NCBI GenBank assembly: GCA_045657665.1
Contig: JAZOTN010000004.1
Location: forward strand, 156,180 to 220,179
Direction of reading: 5' to 3'
Length of the DNA: 64,000 nt
Source of the DNA: RUG12461 sp045657665
GTDB lineage: Bacteria > Bacillota > Clostridia > Lachnospirales > Lachnospiraceae
Below, one piece after another: positions 43,225 to 53,300 of the stretch. The position numbers were made by a program, and so were the translations under genes. Position 1 is the first letter of the stretch. The number at the start of each line of letters is the position of its first letter. Below the pieces are notes generated by a model that was given only the letters and a program-made list of their open reading frames with translations, was not told where the DNA came from and did not search any database.

Positions 43225-43698
43225 ATGGGATGTGTAAAAAAAGTTACAGGAACCGCTTTGATTGTAGGGGTGGGTGTGGTAGTCGTCACTTTCGTAAGGA
43301 GGTTAGCAGAAAGGGAAAAACAAAGCAGAGAATATGCCGATAAGATGAATTCCTATTACCATATCCTAAATCACTGGCTTAAATTAAAGCAGCAGGGAAT
43401 ATCGTGTGTGGACTTCTTTCATGAGAATCATATCAAACGAATCGCAATCTATGGTTTTAAGGAACTGGGAGAGAGGCTGTATGATGAATTAAAAAACACA
43501 GATGTGGAAGTGGTTTACATCATCGACAAAAACGTGGATGGAGTGCGAGCCGAAATAGATATTTATGGAGTGGATGGAGATTTCCCTGAGACCGATGCTA
43601 TTATCGTGACACCATCATATTACTTTAATGAGATAGAAGAGGTTCTTCAGGATAAAGTAAAATGTCCGATTATATCTATTGAGGACGTGATTCTTTGA
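43225..43698 (+). CDS. Membrane-anchored stand-alone GxGxxG-type Rossmann-like protein
   Basis: 157 residues. One N-terminal membrane helix (TGTALIVGVGVVVVTFV), a short charged linker, then the domain that recurs across this island: HIKRIAIYGFKELGERLYDE, VVYIIDKNVDGVRAEIDIYG and DAIIVTPSYYFNEIEEVL. The same text recurs as the tail of the GT4 at 57238 (VGIYGFKELGQLLFEEL). It is the only case where the domain stands almost alone, and it begins 4 bases after the heptose kinase fusion. Role unknown. Confidence 0.7.
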   Translation: MGCVKKVTGTALIVGVGVVVVTFVRRLAEREKQSREYADKMNSYYHILNHWLKLKQQGISCVDFFHENHIKRIAIYGFKELGERLYDELKNTDVEVVYIIDKNVDGVRAEIDIYGVDGDFPETDAIIVTPSYYFNEIEEVLQDKVKCPIISIEDVIL

Positions 43699-43725
43699 TT
43701 CATGATAAGGAGATAGGCGAAAAAG

Positions 43726-44796
43726 ATGAAAATAAATACATGGAATATAACTCTTGGAGAAGAAGAGGCAAAGGCAGCTTATGACAGCATAATGTCGAGA
43801 AACCTGAGCGAGGGGGTGAAGGTGAAAGAATTAGAAGAAAAGCTGGCGGTGTTTCTTGGAAGAAAGTATGCCATCTGTGTTCCAAATGGCAGCTCGGCTG
43901 TTCTGCTGGCCATGATGGGCATAGGGATAGAACCTGGAGATGAAGTGATCATACCGGACTTTACGTTTATTGCAACAGGCCATGCGCCAAAGCTTTTGGG
44001 CGCGAAAGTCGTATTGGCTGATACAGAACAAGACAGACCGCTGCTTGACATAGATGCTTCACTTAAGCTGATTACTCCAAAAACAAAAGCGATTGTGCCG
44101 GTGCATTTAAATGGCAGAAGGGCAGACACAAAACGATTGAAAGAAGAGCTCAAGGGCACAGGGATACATGTGATAGACGACTCATGTCAGGCTACTGGAT
44201 CTGGTTCAGTAGGCAATTATGCCGGGTGTGACTCGGAAATATCTTGCCATTCATTTGCTGTGACCAAGATTATGACGACTGCACAAGGCGGATTTGTTAC
44301 AACAGATAATGAGGATCTTTATAAAAGAATGAAGAGGCTTAAGATGCAGGGGATGGATAATATCTTCGAGAGCGATCGATATCTGCTTGCCGGGTTTAAT
44401 CTCAAATATACAGATATCTTGGCATCTATTGGATTGGTACAGCTCGGGAAAATCGAAAAAAAGATAGAGACAAGCCGCAATAATTACAAGATGTATGTAG
44501 ATGCGTTGTCAAACAGGGATGATATCAGAATGATACCGACCAAACCGGATGAAACCATCTATACGCCAGATATCTTGTGCGATGACTCTGACAGAATAAG
44601 GGACTATCTGGAAGGAAAGGATGTACAAGTTCGCCCGGCAGGTGCATGCCTGCATAAAGCAGACTATTTTGAGAGTCGTATGGAATATCCTAATGCAACG
44701 AGATTTCAGGAACAGCTTCTCTATATGCCGGGAGGTCCGAATCAGGCAAGGGAGAATATGGAGGAGGTTATCGGATATCTGGAGGAACTGAAATAA
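43726..44796 (+). CDS. DegT/DnrJ/EryC1/StrS-family PLP sugar aminotransferase
   Basis: 356 residues, fold-type I PLP enzyme that puts an amino group on a keto-sugar nucleotide. Evidence: SRNLSEGVKVKELEEKLAVF and the NGSSAVLLAMMGIGIEPGDE PLP-phosphate region, IPDFTFIATGHAPKLLGAKV, DDSCQATGS, and the Schiff-base lysine Lys181 in SFAVTKIMTTAQGGFV. It probably aminates a sugar for the island glycan. No 4,6-dehydratase was identified with certainty; the SDR genes upstream are candidates. Confidence 0.87.
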   Translation: MKINTWNITLGEEEAKAAYDSIMSRNLSEGVKVKELEEKLAVFLGRKYAICVPNGSSAVLLAMMGIGIEPGDEVIIPDFTFIATGHAPKLLGAKVVLADTEQDRPLLDIDASLKLITPKTKAIVPVHLNGRRADTKRLKEELKGTGIHVIDDSCQATGSGSVGNYAGCDSEISCHSFAVTKIMTTAQGGFVTTDNEDLYKRMKRLKMQGMDNIFESDRYLLAGFNLKYTDILASIGLVQLGKIEKKIETSRNNYKMYVDALSNRDDIRMIPTKPDETIYTPDILCDDSDRIRDYLEGKDVQVRPAGACLHKADYFESRMEYPNATRFQEQLLYMPGGPNQARENMEEVIGYLEELK

Positions 44797-44799
44797 AGG

Positions 44800-45783
44800 A
44801 TGCTCAAGCTTAGTGTAATAATTCCAACATTAAATAGAGATAGACTGCTTAAACAAACGCTCGAGTCAATTGAAAATCAGACTATGTCCCAGAAAGATTT
44901 TGAGATTATTGTGGTTGACAACGGCTCTACGGACAATACACATCGAGTTTGCGAGGAATACAACAAGAAAAATGGAAATTTGATTTATATTTATGATGAT
45001 AGACCAGGGCTCCATATTGGTAGAAACAGAGGATTTAAGGAAAGTAAAACAAGTATACTTGTATATGCGGATGATGATATAGTGGCTAATCCGCTATGGC
45101 TTGACGCAATCAGTAGGGGATTTGAGGATGCAGAAACTGTGTTGATTGGCGGAAGTAATCTTCCTTTGTACGAGAGTAGTCCGCCTAGATGGATGAATTC
45201 TTTATGGAGATATGATTTTGAAAACAGATGCAGACATATTGATACTCATTCCATAATTGATATAAGAGGAGAAGCAAGGCCTATTGATCCGGGGAAGATA
45301 TTTGGGTGCAATTTTGCAGTACGGAAGAGAATAATTGATGAGGCAAATGGATTTCATCCTGATGGTGTACCTGATTCATTCCTTAAATATAGGGGCGACG
45401 GAGAGTGTTATATAACAAGGTATATTATAAAGCATGGATTAAAAGCCATGTTTTACCCAAATGCTTCTGTAAGCCATGTGATAACAAAGGGGAGAATGGA
45501 AATAGATTATATAAAAAAAGTCGCTTTCAGAAACGGGATCAGCGATGCTTATACGGAATTACGTGAAATGAACGATTTAGATGGTGTGCATCCTTACAGA
45601 AGAGGAATATACAAAGAAATTTTAGTTATCAGAAATAAAAAAAACCATAATGAGATAGAAAAGATAAAAGGAGATTACTATCTGGAGGGAAAACTTTTCT
45701 TGGTAAAAAAATATATAAGCGAAAAAGAACTGAGAGAATGGATTCATAGAAGAGAGTATTTTGACGCGGAGATTGACAGATGA
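44800..45783 (+). CDS. Glycosyltransferase family 2
   Basis: 327 residues, GT-A. LSVIIPTLNRDRLLKQTLES, IIVVDNGSTDNTHRVCEEYN and DDDIVANPLWLDAIS (DxD-type) place it in GT2; GCNFAVRKRIIDEANGFHPD is the acceptor-side loop. It overlaps the methyltransferase gene that follows by 4 bases and starts 3 bases after the aminotransferase. Confidence 0.87.
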   Translation: MLKLSVIIPTLNRDRLLKQTLESIENQTMSQKDFEIIVVDNGSTDNTHRVCEEYNKKNGNLIYIYDDRPGLHIGRNRGFKESKTSILVYADDDIVANPLWLDAISRGFEDAETVLIGGSNLPLYESSPPRWMNSLWRYDFENRCRHIDTHSIIDIRGEARPIDPGKIFGCNFAVRKRIIDEANGFHPDGVPDSFLKYRGDGECYITRYIIKHGLKAMFYPNASVSHVITKGRMEIDYIKKVAFRNGISDAYTELREMNDLDGVHPYRRGIYKEILVIRNKKNHNEIEKIKGDYYLEGKLFLVKKYISEKELREWIHRREYFDAEIDR

Positions 45784-46814
45784 ATGAAATTTATGATGAT
45801 GCTTTTTATAAAAATCGGGATGCTAATACCAGATATGCGGCTAATGTTATCTTAAATGAGGTGCTAAAAAAGTATTCGCCCAAATCAGCTATCGATATAG
45901 GATGTGGAGTCGGTACTTGGCTTAGTGTGTTTAAGGAAAAAACAGGGGGGATGATAGTTGGTGTGGACGGTTCTTATGTAAATAAGAACTACATAGTGAT
46001 AAAAGAGAATGAATTTTATGCGGCGGATTTAGAGATGCAACTCCCTGCGTTGGGGAAAAAATTTGACCTGGCCATTTCGTTGGAAGTGGCGGAGCATCTT
46101 TCCAGAGAAAGAGCGAAATCATTTGTTGACGAAATATGTGAATATTCAGACGTTGTTCTCTTTTCAGCTGCTACAAAAGGACAGGGTGGAGACGGGCATA
46201 AAAATGAGCAAAGGCTCTCATATTGGGTCGACAAATTTGAAAGCAATGGATATGATTGCTTGGATTTCATAAGAGAAAAAATATGGAATGATACCAGAAT
46301 ACCGGATTGGTACAGAAATAATGTGGTTTTGTTTTCGAGGGAAAAAGGACGTCGATGCAGAACATCAGATATGATTGACATAATACATCCAGAAATGTAT
46401 GAACGAAGGACACGGGAATTTGAGGAGATAGCGTATGAAATAAAAAAACGGGATAAATTAAACGATTTTTATGAATCATGGGTATCAATGTTATGCACAG
46501 GAGAGAGTATAGGACTTCAATTGCGAAATAAAGGCTACAGAAAAATAGCAATATATGGATGTGGAAGAATCGGTCATCTTCTGTATAAAGAACTGGAATC
46601 GTCAGATGAAATAGATGTTGAATACTTTATTGACCACTTTGTTAAACAGGAAGGAAACATAACTGTTTTAGATTATACAGATAAGTTGCCCGAAGTAGAT
46701 GCTATTGTTGTATCGCCTCTTTTTCATTTTGATGAAATCATGAATGATTTAAGAATGGTAGTTACCAAGAATACAGATATTATAGGAGTTGAGGAGCTGA
46801 TGAATTCAGTTTAG
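45780..46814 (+). CDS. Class I SAM methyltransferase with C-terminal Rossmann-like domain
   Basis: 344 residues. Motif I is AIDIGCGVGTWLSVFKEK (Asp39 on), motif II DLAISLEVAEHLSRERAKSF. The last ~90 residues are the island-wide domain: YRKIAIYGCGRIGHLLYKEL, VEYFIDHF and VDAIVVSPLFHFDEIMNDL. It starts inside the preceding GT2 gene (ATGA overlap). It may methylate the glycan or its precursors; the fused domain's ligand is unknown. Confidence 0.78.
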   Translation: MNEIYDDAFYKNRDANTRYAANVILNEVLKKYSPKSAIDIGCGVGTWLSVFKEKTGGMIVGVDGSYVNKNYIVIKENEFYAADLEMQLPALGKKFDLAISLEVAEHLSRERAKSFVDEICEYSDVVLFSAATKGQGGDGHKNEQRLSYWVDKFESNGYDCLDFIREKIWNDTRIPDWYRNNVVLFSREKGRRCRTSDMIDIIHPEMYERRTREFEEIAYEIKKRDKLNDFYESWVSMLCTGESIGLQLRNKGYRKIAIYGCGRIGHLLYKELESSDEIDVEYFIDHFVKQEGNITVLDYTDKLPEVDAIVVSPLFHFDEIMNDLRMVVTKNTDIIGVEELMNSV

Positions 46815-46911
46815 TGTGGAAAGAAATAGTAATGGTGAAGTTGAAATTGTAGATGGTTGATATAGTGGAACATTTTTAGCGACATTGATAGTTTTAAAAA
46901 GGTATATTTAA

Positions 46912-48015
46912 ATGGGACTTAATCTGAACTCGGATCTGGAATTATTCGTAAAAGGGAAAAAAAGCTATCGAGTTTATCAGGATAAGAGTATCTTGATGCT
47001 TGGAAAGCAAACGGTAAACTTTACAATTGGCCAGTTATATAAAGTGTTGAAAAGAGCGGGTTTTGAATATCATACAGGTATAATAGACATATCAGACAAA
47101 GACACCTGGCTTGATACAATTGATTCATATGATTTGTTTAGATTGTTAGGTTTTAGTCAAGTTCATGCTCTTGATATAAATGATTATGAAGGGGCAGATA
47201 TTATAATGGATCTTGCATCAAATGAAATTCCGGAGGAGTATTCACAAAAATTTGATTATATATTAGACGGGGGAACTTTTGAGCATGTTTTTGATATTAC
47301 GAATGCATTTATTAATACGAGTAAAATGCTGAAGATTGGAGGCGTGATTGTTCATGTTGTACCCGCTGATGGATGGTGCAATCATGGCTTTTACCAGTTC
47401 TCGCCTACATCGATGATTGATTTTTATGAGGCTAATGGTTTTTTTGTTGAGGAATGCTTTTTGTTCGGATACAAATATCCTGATACTGATTTTCCGGTGA
47501 TTTTGTCTCCGGATTGTAGGTTTATAGATACTGATTTGTGGATAAGAGATAATCGACGAGATTTCAGACTAAATATGGTGTTTTCGGCAGAAAAAATATG
47601 CGAAATGGATGATTTTGATCTTCACTTCACACAAAATGAATGGAAAAATATGTTTGATTCGATTGAAGAAGATAAGACTAGATATGATTATAATATTCGT
47701 TTTGAACAATTTGTTAAGGAAATAAATAAGGGAAAGCGGGCTGCGATATATGGTAAGGGAGAAACGGCAAGACATTTATTATACAAGTTAGATGATATGG
47801 GACTTCAAGAGCAGGTTGTATGTATATATATTGAGGATCGCGAGTTTGGTTCTATTACATTTGATGGAGATATAACTAAGAAGATAATGAGTATTAATAC
47901 GTTTAAGAATGACGGTGTGGATATGGTATTTATTGCAAGTGTTAATCCTGAAGTCATCGATATTATTAGAAATAGACTATTCATATATAAGAGGGATGGC
48001 CTGATTCTAATATAG
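46912..48015 (+). CDS. Methyltransferase-like protein with C-terminal Rossmann-like domain
   Basis: 367 residues. The N-terminal ~215 resemble a SAM methyltransferase without a strong motif I: ILMLGKQTVNFTIGQLYKVL, YDYILDGGTFEHVFDITNAF and KMLKIGGVIVHVVPADGWCN (the helix after motif IV). The C-terminal domain has RAAIYGKGETARHLLYKLDD and VDMVFIASVNPEVID. The gap before it (about 97 bases) contains no evident gene. AT-rich like its neighbours. Confidence 0.65.
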   Translation: MGLNLNSDLELFVKGKKSYRVYQDKSILMLGKQTVNFTIGQLYKVLKRAGFEYHTGIIDISDKDTWLDTIDSYDLFRLLGFSQVHALDINDYEGADIIMDLASNEIPEEYSQKFDYILDGGTFEHVFDITNAFINTSKMLKIGGVIVHVVPADGWCNHGFYQFSPTSMIDFYEANGFFVEECFLFGYKYPDTDFPVILSPDCRFIDTDLWIRDNRRDFRLNMVFSAEKICEMDDFDLHFTQNEWKNMFDSIEEDKTRYDYNIRFEQFVKEINKGKRAAIYGKGETARHLLYKLDDMGLQEQVVCIYIEDREFGSITFDGDITKKIMSINTFKNDGVDMVFIASVNPEVIDIIRNRLFIYKRDGLILI

Positions 48016-48035
48016 ACAGTCAGAAGGAGATACGT

Positions 48036-49145
48036 ATGTTTGAGAGAATTGTTGATGAGCCTAATCAAGTACTCGTAAAATTGGAGGAACTAAAGAAAAG
48101 AGTTTTAAGCAAACAAAACGTTTATGTCGTACTTTATGGTGCAGGTTATTGTGGGCATGAAGCGCTATCTTTGATGAGACAGTTTGAGATTCCGGTGATG
48201 GCTGTCTGTGATGATGGACGTATAGGACAAGATTTAGATGGAATTGCGATTACAGATATAAAGGATATAAAACCTTGTGATGGGCTAGAAATATATACTA
48301 CCTATGGATATTACGATGAAATGTTGCCAAAGATAAAAAAACTTGGTCTGTTTAAATATTATAAAAAGATTGATTTTAGCAGATTTGATCTAGATAGAGA
48401 TAACTATAGGTTCTTTCAGAACAATAAAGAGCATATAGAACGTGTATATGATCTTATGGCTGATGATATGTCAAAGGTTCTTTTGGAGAGTTTAATAAGG
48501 TATAGGATAAGTAGAAATCCAAAATATATAGAGAATATACGTGAGACTACCCCGCAGTATTTTCCGGACACACCTGATTTGAGAAATACATTTCATAGAA
48601 ATCGAAAAGAGCATATATTTTTCGATCTGGGGGCATATGACGGTGATAGTATAAGAGGATTCCTTGATTATACGTGTGGAAAATATGAAAAGATATATGC
48701 GGCGGAGGTGAGTGAAAAAAACTATGAAATCCTTTTGGATAAATGCAAAAATATTGAGAGAAAGGAATTTTTTCATGTAGGTATTTCAGATAAGCATGGG
48801 ATGATTCGGTTTTCAATCACGGATTCAAAGAATAGTTTTGCAAACCCGGATGGAGAGGAACTCTTCGAGGTTAATTCTGTCGACAATTTGCTTGATGGAA
48901 GAGATGTAACATTTATAAAAATGGATATAGAAGGTGCAGAAATGAATGCTGTCAAGGGCGCTGCTAATACAATCCGAAGATGCTGTCCAATTATGGCAAT
49001 ATCAGTGTATCATAAGACGGAGGATTTATTCTGCATACAATTGGAAATAGAGAGAATAGCAGCCGGTGCATACGATTTTTATCTTAGACATTACTCCCCA
49101 ACTATGATTGAGACTATTTTATACGCAGTTCCTAAAAAAGCATAG
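48036..49145 (+). CDS. FkbM-family methyltransferase with N-terminal Rossmann-like domain
   Basis: 369 residues. The first ~125 are the island domain (YVVLYGAGYCGHEALSLMRQ, VMAVCDDGRIGQDLDGIAIT). The rest is FkbM: HIFFDLGAYDGDSIRGFL (motif I), IYAAEVSEKNYEILLDKC, and FIKMDIEGAEMNAVKGAANT, the diagnostic MDIEGAE motif. FkbM enzymes O-methylate sugars and polyketides. Start ATG 48036 has AAGGAG upstream. Confidence 0.82.
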   Translation: MFERIVDEPNQVLVKLEELKKRVLSKQNVYVVLYGAGYCGHEALSLMRQFEIPVMAVCDDGRIGQDLDGIAITDIKDIKPCDGLEIYTTYGYYDEMLPKIKKLGLFKYYKKIDFSRFDLDRDNYRFFQNNKEHIERVYDLMADDMSKVLLESLIRYRISRNPKYIENIRETTPQYFPDTPDLRNTFHRNRKEHIFFDLGAYDGDSIRGFLDYTCGKYEKIYAAEVSEKNYEILLDKCKNIERKEFFHVGISDKHGMIRFSITDSKNSFANPDGEELFEVNSVDNLLDGRDVTFIKMDIEGAEMNAVKGAANTIRRCCPIMAISVYHKTEDLFCIQLEIERIAAGAYDFYLRHYSPTMIETILYAVPKKA

Positions 49146-49207
49146 ATTTGCAATAGCCGTTGATAAAGGATTTCATCTATACAAATGTAGGCTTGAGGTG
49201 TTTTGAG

Positions 49208-50116
49208 ATGGATGTTGAATGGTTTAAGTTCTTTGTAAGAGTAGCGTACTGCGTGTTTAATCGGAACAAAATTGGGGGGGGGTATGAAATTAAATGGCAA
49301 AAGTACTATCTGCCCTTGATGAGATACTATCAAAGAATGCCTTTGAAATATGCATATGATTTAATCAAAGATGAGTTAGAAGGACGCATAACGCATATTC
49401 CTCGTATCGCAATTTTTATTACAAGTAGATGTCCATTGAATTGTATGGGATGTTCTACACTTATTCCATTAATGGAAAGACAGGATGTGGATACAGATCT
49501 GATCATTTCAGACCTGCAACTGCTGGATGATGAATTGAAAAGTGTGGAATGCTTAGGTCTAACAGGAGGAGAACCACTGTTACACCATGATATAGATGTA
49601 ATAATAAAGCGCTTGTTGCAAATGCCTGTTTATAAAAGAATTGAAATAATCAGTAACGGGTTCGGCGTTCTAAGGCTTAATGAGTACACATTGAACAAAA
49701 TGTCTGATAAAAGGATCCACATTATCCTTAGTTCGTATGGCAACACAAATAGAAGTCAGATACTGAGGGCTGTGTGGCTTTTAAATAAAAATAAAGTAAA
49801 CTATGAAGTAATAGATGATAACTATCCCTGGTGGGATTTTGGTACTCCCAAGTATATGAAAAAAAACCATAGTAAAGCCCAGTATATGGAATGTTATGCG
49901 CCGGAAATCTGTCGAACAATATACAAGTCAAAGTTCTATTCCTGCTTTAGAGGGGTGTATATGTTTGAAAAAGATATGGCTATGAAAAAAAACCACCAGT
50001 TGGTTAAGGGAATGATACCAAATATTTTATACGATTTCTATTCTGATTGGCTGGATGAGGTCTGCAAATATTGCAATTATAAAGGAAAGCAAATAGAAAG
50101 AGCAAAGCAGATTTAG
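49208..50116 (+). CDS. Radical SAM protein (4Fe-4S)
   Basis: About 302 residues. Cluster motif CPLNCMGC (Cys75, Cys79, Cys82) preceded by IAIFITSR, then LTGGEPLLHHDIDVIIKRL and EIISNGFGVLRL. Extra cysteines occur in CYAPEICRT and KFYSCFRGV and at the end in VCKYCNYKG, consistent with auxiliary cluster binding. A TTG at 49160 is in frame, but ATG 49208 follows GAGGTG at 7 bases. Position after the FkbM gene and before the propeller gene suggests a glycan- or peptide-modifying role. Confidence 0.78.
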   Translation: MDVEWFKFFVRVAYCVFNRNKIGGGYEIKWQKYYLPLMRYYQRMPLKYAYDLIKDELEGRITHIPRIAIFITSRCPLNCMGCSTLIPLMERQDVDTDLIISDLQLLDDELKSVECLGLTGGEPLLHHDIDVIIKRLLQMPVYKRIEIISNGFGVLRLNEYTLNKMSDKRIHIILSSYGNTNRSQILRAVWLLNKNKVNYEVIDDNYPWWDFGTPKYMKKNHSKAQYMECYAPEICRTIYKSKFYSCFRGVYMFEKDMAMKKNHQLVKGMIPNILYDFYSDWLDEVCKYCNYKGKQIERAKQI

Positions 50117-50149
50117 ATAAGAACTGTTTCAATATTTGAGAGGATAACT

Positions 50150-51211
50150 ATGTACAATTCTAAACCGAGTTATATGGATCAAAATGAAGATAGACTATGT
50201 GGAATAGATAAAGAATTAGGAATCGTTTTTTTGTTTGACAGTATTGAGGGAATAAACCCTAAGATTGCTGGCGTACCAAAGAAGGCGTGTGAAGAAACGG
50301 GGGATATTATACTTGTGGATAACAAAATTTTCCTGTGCCCTTATTGGAGTGCTTTTTTTTATTCCTATGATTTTGATTTGGCGCAGTCAAAGGAAATGTT
50401 TTTATCTGATGATGTAAATGAGAGTATGTATTCGCATAGAATAGGTGTAGTCGGAGACCTGATTTATTTATATGATACATCGAAAGCAGAAATAATAGGT
50501 GTAGACATACATTCTTTAGATTATAAGCGCATAAAAATGCCAAAGGAATTACTTCATGCTGTTAATGGAAATGATATCAAGTTTGTCAATTCAAAAATAT
50601 ATCTTCCATGCATAAAACGTTCCGGTATATATGTGATAGATGTTAAAAGTTGGAATTGCGATTATATCAATATTGCGGGAGGTATGTATGGACTAACCAC
50701 AATATCATTTCTTGATGATAACAATATTTGCCTAAGCGGATATGGTAATTCGTTGATTGTGTATGACTTGGTTCATAAAAAGGTGGATAAAGTAGTTGAT
50801 TTGCCAAAGCAATTAAAGGTTTACTCATCTGAAAATGGATGGGCTGAGGCACCCAACAATACATTTCCATTTATTAAGAGCGTTGCATATTGTAATAGTA
50901 TTTGGCTGTTTCCTTATTTATCTAATGTAATATGCAAGTATGATGCTGAAAGAGAAAAATTTGAAACTTATGAAATTAATAATAAAGCTGCTGAAAGCGG
51001 GGAAAAGCCATTCGAGTTTCTCATTAAACATGGAAACAGATTTTTTTTAAGAAAAGATAATGGCGTTCTATATGAGATGGACGACATGAATATGGTACCT
51101 AGACCGGCCAGCGTTGGTCTGCCTGAAAATGTAATACTTGACTATGGAACCGGTATTATTAAAGAGGATGAGGCACATACATTAAGTGGGCTTATTGAAG
51201 GTATTATGTGA
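50150..51211 (+). CDS. Cytoplasmic beta-propeller-like protein of unknown role
   Basis: 353 residues, no signal peptide or membrane helix. At least six repeats of a four-strand blade are visible, each ending in a Tyr/Val-rich strand (IYLYDTSKAEIIGVDIHSLD; IYLPCIKRSGIYVIDVKS; NICLSGYGNSLIVYDLVHKK; IWLFPYLSNVICKYDAEREK; FFLRKDNGVLYEMDDMNM). Sequence similarity is not obvious to a named family. In this setting it could be a scaffold or ligand sensor for the enzymes around it; that is inference. It is followed by the DUF268-type gene, whose start lies 28 bases after the stop. Confidence 0.5.
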   Translation: MYNSKPSYMDQNEDRLCGIDKELGIVFLFDSIEGINPKIAGVPKKACEETGDIILVDNKIFLCPYWSAFFYSYDFDLAQSKEMFLSDDVNESMYSHRIGVVGDLIYLYDTSKAEIIGVDIHSLDYKRIKMPKELLHAVNGNDIKFVNSKIYLPCIKRSGIYVIDVKSWNCDYINIAGGMYGLTTISFLDDNNICLSGYGNSLIVYDLVHKKVDKVVDLPKQLKVYSSENGWAEAPNNTFPFIKSVAYCNSIWLFPYLSNVICKYDAEREKFETYEINNKAAESGEKPFEFLIKHGNRFFLRKDNGVLYEMDDMNMVPRPASVGLPENVILDYGTGIIKEDEAHTLSGLIEGIM

Positions 51212-51239
51212 GAGCGGATTGAAAAAGAAGGAGAAAAGA

Positions 51240-52277
51240 ATGGAAAAGATTGTAATTGTAGGATTAGGTCAAGTGTTTCAGAGATATAAGGATATCATTA
51301 AAAAGAATTTTGATGTCGTATTCGTTTCAGATAATCAGTATTCAGATGATATTTGCTCATATGAGGACATGAAGTATGTTCCACTAAAAAAAATAAAGGG
51401 AGAGAATGAATGCAACAGAATTATCATTTGCGTTATGGATCACAGAGTCTATATGCTTTTGAAAAAGCAATTAGTACAATCGGGAATAGAAGAAGATAGA
51501 ATACTTGGATACGGCGAAATCTTCATAATTGAGGGAATGTATAGAAAAGAACTATATGAAGAGGATATTATAAAATTCGAGGCGGATGCAAAAATATACG
51601 AGAACAAATGTAAAGATGAGAAGTTTGCCATAAATCAGAATGATATGAACCTTGTATTTTTTGAGAAGAACCAAAATGCAAGCGCATGGGACAGTTTTTA
51701 TTATTGGACAGAGGAATGGATCGCCAAGAAGATATTAAAGAACAATCCCCAAAAGCATTATGATATTGGAGGAAGAATTGATGGATTAATCAATCGGTTG
51801 TTAACTTTTGACAAAGAGATTGTAATGATTGACATTAGACCAAGCACCTTCGTACATCCAAGAGTTAAAACCATACAGGCTGATGCAACCAATTTAGAAG
51901 AAATAGAAGATAATTCAATAGAAAGTATCTCATGCATAGGTCTGGTTGGGAATATTGGACTGGGAAGATATGGGGATCCTGTCGATCCAGATGCATGGAA
52001 AAGGATTATGCATACAATAGAAAGGATTCTGAAAAAAGGGGGTAAGGCATATATAACGATAACTGTTGGTAAAGAACGACTACACTTTAACGGAGGAAGA
52101 ACAATGAGTCCATGTACAATCGTGGATTCTGTTCCAAATCTCAGAGTAAGTGATTACTGTTTTATGGATGCCATGAAGAGAGATGGAGTAATTTACGAAG
52201 AGGACAAGGCTTTATCATTTTACGATAATGATACGGATTTTCCTGAGAGACAAATAATAATTGAATTCGAAAAATAG
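51240..52277 (+). CDS. DUF268-type methyltransferase-like protein with N-terminal Rossmann-like domain
   Basis: About 345 residues. Residues 1-105 carry the island domain (KIVIVGLGQVFQRYKDIIKK, VVFVSDNQYSDD). The C-terminal half matches the DUF268/methyltransferase pattern: CIGLVGNIGLGRYGDPVDPD, HTIERILKKGGKAYITITVG and LHFNGGRTMSP. An ATG at 51186 is in frame but overlaps the upstream stop; ATG 51240 has AAGGAG before it. Probable SAM-dependent sugar methyltransferase or binding protein. Confidence 0.7.
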   Translation: MEKIVIVGLGQVFQRYKDIIKKNFDVVFVSDNQYSDDICSYEDMKYVPLKKIKGENECNRIIICVMDHRVYMLLKKQLVQSGIEEDRILGYGEIFIIEGMYRKELYEEDIIKFEADAKIYENKCKDEKFAINQNDMNLVFFEKNQNASAWDSFYYWTEEWIAKKILKNNPQKHYDIGGRIDGLINRLLTFDKEIVMIDIRPSTFVHPRVKTIQADATNLEEIEDNSIESISCIGLVGNIGLGRYGDPVDPDAWKRIMHTIERILKKGGKAYITITVGKERLHFNGGRTMSPCTIVDSVPNLRVSDYCFMDAMKRDGVIYEEDKALSFYDNDTDFPERQIIIEFEK

Positions 52278-52286
52278 GAAATAGCT

Positions 52287-53300
52287 ATGAAAAAAAACAA
52301 GGTGTATATATACGGGGCGGGGCATATTGGAGAAGTTGCTCTCTCATATCTAAAGAATCAATATGAGATAATTGGTTTCGTAGACTCGGATCAATTAAAA
52401 ATCGGAACGACATTCTGCGGGTTAAAAGTATTTTCTCCGGATATTTTAGAATTAGAAAGCGAAGAAATTGTTGTTATAGCAAGCCGATCTTTTAAAGAAA
52501 TAATGAGAAGTCTTAAAGTGCATGGAATAAGACGTCGCATTATTCTTTTTAGAGCATATCTCGAGAATGTTATTCCAGATACTATTATTAGTAAACTTGA
52601 GGAAAGAACGATTGACTTGGGCAAATTCCTGGCAAGCGAGAAGGAAATACAATGTAAAGAAATGACATATATGACAGGTGGAAGTAGAATACTTGACTAT
52701 GCTTTCTTAAAAGTTGTAGCGAAAAAAATGAAATGTAATACCTATCTAGAAATTGGAACATATATCGGAGAAAGCATTAACATTCTCACTGATATATGTG
52801 AAAGACTTATCAGTGTGACAGCTGAACCAGGAAGTGAATATTCAATGAATGGATGGTGCAAAGAACTTGATGTACCTGATTATTCAGACAGACTTGCACG
52901 GGATCCTAAAATTGAACATTACTATACTGATTCAAAACTATTTGATTTTTCTACTGTAGGCAATGACATAGATTTGTATTTCATAGATGGTGATCATAGT
53001 TATGCAGGAGTAAGAACTGATACTGAAAATGTTTTCAAAAATCGAAAAAGGGATTCTATTATTATATGGCACGACTTTAAAGAATCATCTACGGAATTTA
53101 ACTATGATGTTATAACTGGAGTGTATGATGCGTTGAATGAGGCTGATTTTGAGAAAGTATACATAACAAATAATAATATATGTGGAATATATATACCAGA
53201 TAAATACAGAAGTCTGTTTGATATTTGTCCATTAAAATATGGTGAAAAAGAATTGTATATCTACGACACATCGCTTGTTTGTATGAGAGATATGGAATGA
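52287..53300 (+). CDS. Class I SAM methyltransferase (Methyltransf_24 type) with N-terminal Rossmann-like domain
   Basis: 337 residues. N-terminal NKVYIYGAGHIGEVALSYLK, IIGFVDSDQLKIGTTFCGLK, then VFSPDILELE. C-terminal methyltransferase: YLEIGTYIGESINILTDICE (motif I), DIDLYFIDGDHSYAGVRTDT (the IDGDH motif) and IIIWHDFKESS. It lies 9 bases behind the preceding gene and leads to the ATP-grasp gene. Confidence 0.8.
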   Translation: MKKNKVYIYGAGHIGEVALSYLKNQYEIIGFVDSDQLKIGTTFCGLKVFSPDILELESEEIVVIASRSFKEIMRSLKVHGIRRRIILFRAYLENVIPDTIISKLEERTIDLGKFLASEKEIQCKEMTYMTGGSRILDYAFLKVVAKKMKCNTYLEIGTYIGESINILTDICERLISVTAEPGSEYSMNGWCKELDVPDYSDRLARDPKIEHYYTDSKLFDFSTVGNDIDLYFIDGDHSYAGVRTDTENVFKNRKRDSIIIWHDFKESSTEFNYDVITGVYDALNEADFEKVYITNNNICGIYIPDKYRSLFDICPLKYGEKELYIYDTSLVCMRDME

